Of a stretch of 5,682 nt of DNA, positions 5,320 to 5,682 are shown piece after piece (within the stretch, counting starts at the first letter, position 1; every line of letters starts with the position of its first letter). The notes beneath the pieces are model-generated. The model saw only the letters and a list, made by a program, of their open reading frames with translations, had not been told where the DNA came from and did not search any database. Location: contig DGVE01000128.1 in assembly GCA_002395865.1 (NCBI GenBank), forward strand, positions 1-5,682. The letters are read 5' to 3'. A program made the position numbers and the translations under genes. The DNA is from Lachnospiraceae bacterium UBA4292. Its GTDB lineage: Bacteria > Bacillota > Clostridia > Lachnospirales > Lachnospiraceae.

Positions 5320-5682
5320 ATGGAAACAAAAAAAGGTAATCTTTCGATCAACTCGGATAACATATTTCCGATAATCAAAAAGTGGCTCTATTCTGACCAC
5401 GATATATTCATAAGAGAGCTCATCTCAAACGGCTGCGACGCCATCACCAAGCTGCAGAAGCTGTCGATGATAGGCGAGGCTGAGCTCGGCGACGACCCCC
5501 TGCAGGTGCGCGTTTACGTGAACCCCACCGAGAAGACCATCCGCTTCGTGGATAACGGTATCGGTATGAGCGCCGAGGAGATAAACAAGTACATCAACGA
5601 GATAGCATTCTCAGGCGCTGTGGATTTCATGGAGAAGTACAAGGATAAGGCGAACGACGACCAGATCATCGGCCACTTCGGA
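5320..5682 (+). CDS. htpG: Molecular chaperone HtpG (bacterial Hsp90), N-terminal part only
   Basis: The first 121 residues of an Hsp90-family chaperone, a cytosolic ATP-driven dimer that remodels client proteins under stress. What is seen is the start of the GHKL ATPase domain: NIFPIIKKWLYSDHDIFIRE (14-33), where Glu33 corresponds to the catalytic glutamate; LISNGCDAITKL (34-45), with the Mg-binding Asn37; VDNGIGMS (77-84), where Asp78 contacts adenine; and IIGHFG at the window edge, the start of the glycine-rich lid. E. coli HtpG reads SNASDA and IGQFG at the equivalent places, so this belongs to a divergent, clostridial-looking branch. The rest of the ATPase domain, the middle domain and the dimerisation domain lie beyond the window (full-length HtpG is usually above 600 residues). 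Regulation by HrcA is indicated by the CIRCE element upstream. Confidence 0.95.
   Translation, partial: METKKGNLSINSDNIFPIIKKWLYSDHDIFIRELISNGCDAITKLQKLSMIGEAELGDDPLQVRVYVNPTEKTIRFVDNGIGMSAEEINKYINEIAFSGAVDFMEKYKDKANDDQIIGHFG

Noticed and set aside
1..5682. Defence system, prophage, insertion sequence, CRISPR array or tRNA
   Set aside because: No transposase, integrase, terminal or direct repeats, regularly spaced repeats or tRNA-like cloverleaf was visible; every sizeable coding region has a housekeeping, envelope or DUF assignment.

Overview
The window looks like the chromosome of an anaerobic Firmicute, most likely a Lachnospiraceae member with moderate-to-high GC. The evidence is a DUF5721-type gene, a family I know mainly from Lachnospiraceae, together with clostridial-style HtpG sequence, a perfect CIRCE/HrcA operator, sigma-A type promoters and strong AGGAGG-like ribosome binding sites. 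This taxonomic call is inference from gene content, not from a database search.

Layout. The left four fifths (about 1-4503) is a tightly packed minus-strand gene run. In transcription order it holds a membrane-anchored CapA-family metallophosphatase (4503-2803), an SH3b-NlpC/P60 lipoprotein (2794-1481), a PurO-type IMP cyclohydrolase (1424-717) and a stand-alone AICAR transformylase (701 to beyond base 1, so its 3' end is missing). The gaps are 8, 56 and 15 bp, with no terminator visible in them, so a single operon is plausible. A good promoter for it (TTGAAA-17-TTTAAT) lies at 4598-4570. The right fifth reads on the plus strand: a DUF5721-family gene (4683-5171) with its own TATAAT promoter, then a CIRCE element and a near-consensus promoter, then the first 121 codons of htpG (5320 to the window end).

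How it fits together. The two purine genes together supply the last two steps of de novo IMP synthesis, which most bacteria place in one bifunctional PurH protein. Here the transformylase resembles the C-terminal half of PurH/ATIC, and the cyclohydrolase belongs to the unrelated family first described in archaea. The two genes upstream act at the cell envelope: one is a probable peptidoglycan endopeptidase, the other a CapA-like exported protein. htpG is the Hsp90 chaperone and appears to be under HrcA heat-shock control.

No intergenic stretch exceeds 300 bases. The largest is the 179 bp divergent promoter region at 4504-4682, followed by the 148 bp region at 5172-5319 that carries CIRCE. I see no tRNA, rRNA, CRISPR, insertion sequence, phage or defence element. 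The content is ordinary core chromosome; the points of most interest are the split purine pathway, the CIRCE geometry at htpG and the uncharacterised DUF5721 gene.
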